Shown: positions 38,707-64,000 of the stretch, piece after piece
Numbering within the stretch: position 1 is the stretch's first letter
Layout of the letters: every line of letters starts with the position of its first letter
Assembly (NCBI RefSeq): GCF_963678975.1
Contig: NC_089276.1
Span: forward strand, 26,989,555 to 27,053,554
DNA: 64,000 nt
DNA from: Dysidea avara
Lineage: Eukaryota > Porifera > Demospongiae > Dictyoceratida > Dysideidae
Reading direction: 5' to 3'
Made by a program: the position numbers and the translations under genes
The notes under the pieces: generated by a model
What the model saw: only the letters and a program-made list of their open reading frames with translations
Database searches by the model: none
Told to the model about the DNA's origin: nothing

Positions 38707-39235
38707 AAGTCAGTAGCTACTTTGTTTTACTGCTGTATTTTTGTTTTGTTGAATTGTTCCACATGTTTTGTACTTGGTCCTGTGTACTGAAGACAGTTGT
38801 ATGGCTGGTACACACAGGGGGTGCAAATGCACTACCCCACTGAAATAGTAGACACAAAAATTGTATAATTGTACATGTTCGAGTGCTATAGTCATACATG
38901 CATGACCACTATAAACTTAGGTACGTGATACGAGTAGAGCATTCAATTGGTAAATTATTCAATAATAGTGTAAGGCAAAAAGCCAAGTTATTTTTCTGAT
39001 AGTAGTTGGATGATGATAAAGGTGGTATTAATCGATGATAGTGTGAAGTGAGTAATGTCCCACTGCATGCATACTCAGGTGGGTATAAGCTATCAGATTG
39101 CATTGCAAATATTGTTTAAATTCTTCCCCTCATTGATGTGATATAAAAATGATGCTGCTCGTCTTGATAAAATGAAAAAAGTGGGAAGAATATTACGCGC
39201 TGGCGCTTATCACATAGTATTTATTTACTTACGCG
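38707..39235. other. Intergenic, nothing recognised
   Basis: No supported feature in the 500 bp before the SWI/SNF leader, apart from a weak core-motif relic at about 38930. Confidence 0.35.
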
Positions 39236-39424
39236 CTAGATTTAAGGTACTAGGATCTGGTGTCAGAGGCTGTCTTGGGTAAGATTAATTGTTACCGTAT
39301 TTTTCCTGTAGCGTATTTTCCTTACATATGTATGTCAACGCATTCAAATATACTAACAGTTAACATAGTTTTGAGGGTGGCGTTATTTAGAATACTTGAT
39401 TTGTTTCAGCTGGTGCGTTGAGAC
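39236..39424 (+). promoter_or_regulatory. Probable 5' leader with a non-coding intron of the SWI/SNF gene
   Basis: GTGTCAGAGGCTGTCTTGG (39260-39278) is followed by a strong donor GTAAGATT, and an acceptor TTTGTTTCAG ends at 39409, 15 bp before the ATG. The leader is also preserved in the truncated duplicate at 13155-13330, including the GCTGTCTTGG segment. The transcription start is not visible. Confidence 0.45.
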
Positions 39425-62783
<23,359 letters not shown>

Positions 62784-62963
62784 GTGAGTGAATTATGTAG
62801 TTGGTGTTTGTGTGTGTCAGTGTGTATCAGATGCTTGTGATGTTGTCCCATATTACACATGTGAATGATGCCTTCTGTAAGCACTAGCTCTGAATTAAAG
62901 ACACTTATGAGTTGTGATCTGGCCCCACATGTTTTACCACTAAATTTTGTTGATAATACAGTA

Positions 62964-63238
62964 CACTAGTATATTAAAAATTATAAATTTAAAAATAAAG
63001 TAGGAATCCAAACGATAAAAAGTAGTGAAACAAGAGAAGAACGATGTTAGCTATTACAGCATAGCTCGGTGGGAAATCCCTACTTTGGCATGATATATAT
63101 AGCCATTATTTTGTGTTCAATGCCAAAGTAGGAATTTCCCACCGAGCTATGCTGTAATAGCTACCATCGTTCTTCTCTTGTTTCACTACTTTTTATCGCT
63201 TGGATTCCTACTTTATTTTTAAATTTATAATTTACTAG
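62964..63238. mobile_element. Second large palindrome / foldback element
   Basis: Arms of about 110 bp (outer AAATTATAAATTTAAAAATA, inner CCTACTTTGGC) face each other around a loop of about 32 bp (63090-63121). Very few mismatches. Not related in sequence to the palindrome at 32.9 kb. Confidence 0.88.
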
Positions 63239-63657
63239 TTGGTTTATTATTTTTTTGTTAAGGCATACAGCTAGCTATAAACATGTGACTGTTCTATTAG
63301 GGTGACTGCTGTGTTAGAGTATCTCGAGGCAGCCTGCAAGATGTGCGCTTGCCCAAAAAGGGGCGTGGTTTCGATCGATTATAGAGTATGTCGAGTCAGC
63401 CTTCCAAATTGAAGGTGTGTGGTCACTGAAATACAGCTAGCGCAAAAGGGGTGTGTCATCGTGGTTTCAATCGATAGATCGATAATACGTAGAATGAAGA
63501 ATGGGCGTGATCTTGTGACCTATCGTGAAGCTATCTAGCTAGTACCAGTACCTCCGTACAGTACCCTCCGTCATAGATTATATCAGTAAGGAATATAATC
63601 TATTCCTCTGTACAGTAGCGTAGTCTAAGTGCCTTAAATAATCTTGTGGCATCTATT

Positions 63658-63808
63658 ATGCTGCTTAAAGAAAGTGTTGATACAGAAATTAACGCCTCGA
63701 TATGGTTTCGTTGGATGAAGAAGACAAGCAGCCTGATTGAAGATAAAGGAAAAGACAAGGCGCAGTGGGTACACACTCGTCGGAACCCCAAAAGGCACAT
63801 CCCACTGG
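63658..63808 (+). other. Dispersed first-exon repeat (MLLKESV type), second copy
   Basis: ATG at 63658 opens MLLKESVDTEINASIWFRWM and runs in frame to PKRHIPL beside a GTGAGT donor. The sequence and its flanks (CTATCGTGAAG upstream, GTAAAATGGTGGCC downstream) match the minus-strand copy at 8123-8256. A one-exon fragment of a multi-copy gene or element; the peptide is charged and unrecognised. Confidence 0.45.
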
Positions 63809-64000
63809 TGAGTTTGCTTTTGTTGCGTAAAATGGTGGCCGTGCACTGCTTCGTTTGTCCTCTAGGCTTGCGACTGTGGTCAGGCAGTCAGTCTAAAATT
63901 CTAAGTTTTGGCAATTCTTAAAATTCAGTATCCGGTCACCTGTAAGTGTTTTGTTGTATTTAATGCTGTTTTGTGTATTATATGGACTAGTACTATTCTG

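Overview
The window looks like nuclear DNA from an invertebrate animal. Genes are split by short GT-AG introns, the DNA is AT-rich, and it is crowded with short inverted-repeat transposons (MITEs), non-LTR retrotransposon pieces, tRNA-like SINEs and satellite arrays. The gene content (TRIM/NHL, ZU5, a brahma-type SWI/SNF ATPase, GDP-fucose-type glycosyltransferases) fits an early-branching metazoan. I favour a demosponge, but that is an impression from sequence style and not a proven placement. I see no CRISPR array, operon, rRNA or intact tRNA gene. Layout: 0-3.4 kb holds the 3' end of an unrecognised gene (three small exons), with a large 20-bp satellite in one intron. 3.4-9.4 kb holds tandem repeats, a decayed minus-strand TRIM/NHL gene and a dispersed 'first exon' repeat. 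9.5-13.1 kb is a complete three-exon gene (copy A) for a type II membrane glycosyltransferase of the fucosyltransferase-like fold. 13.2-15 kb is a mosaic of duplicated scraps: the 5' end of the SWI/SNF gene and part of the 1.1 kb gene. 15-22 kb is mostly empty apart from a ZU5 pseudogene and repeats. 22.1-37.4 kb is glycosyltransferase copy B, whose first intron has grown to about 12.7 kb and contains a CR1/Jockey-like LINE, several MITEs, a 2.9-kb minisatellite and a large palindrome. 39.2-62.8 kb is the main gene, the SMARCA2/SMARCA4 (brahma/BRG1) catalytic subunit of SWI/SNF. It has at least 28 coding exons that I could join in frame (about 1,333 codons: QLQ, HSA, BRK, SNF2 ATPase/helicase, SnAC), and it continues past the last recognised exon towards the expected bromodomain. 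Its introns carry a pair of duplicated nested minus-strand frames, SINEs, MITEs and a Tc1/mariner-type element. The last kilobase has a palindrome and another copy of the dispersed first-exon repeat. The clearest story is a duplication that copied the glycosyltransferase gene with the start of its SWI/SNF neighbour, followed by transposon insertions that can be dated relative to it: copy A keeps the empty target site of a hAT-type element that sits in copy B, and the two coding sequences show an uneven divergence that suggests gene conversion. I found no convincing new molecular system. The best leads are a short dispersed core motif seen at least 14 times, the nested duplicated coiled-coil frames, and a MITE lying 6 bp from a SWI/SNF splice acceptor.
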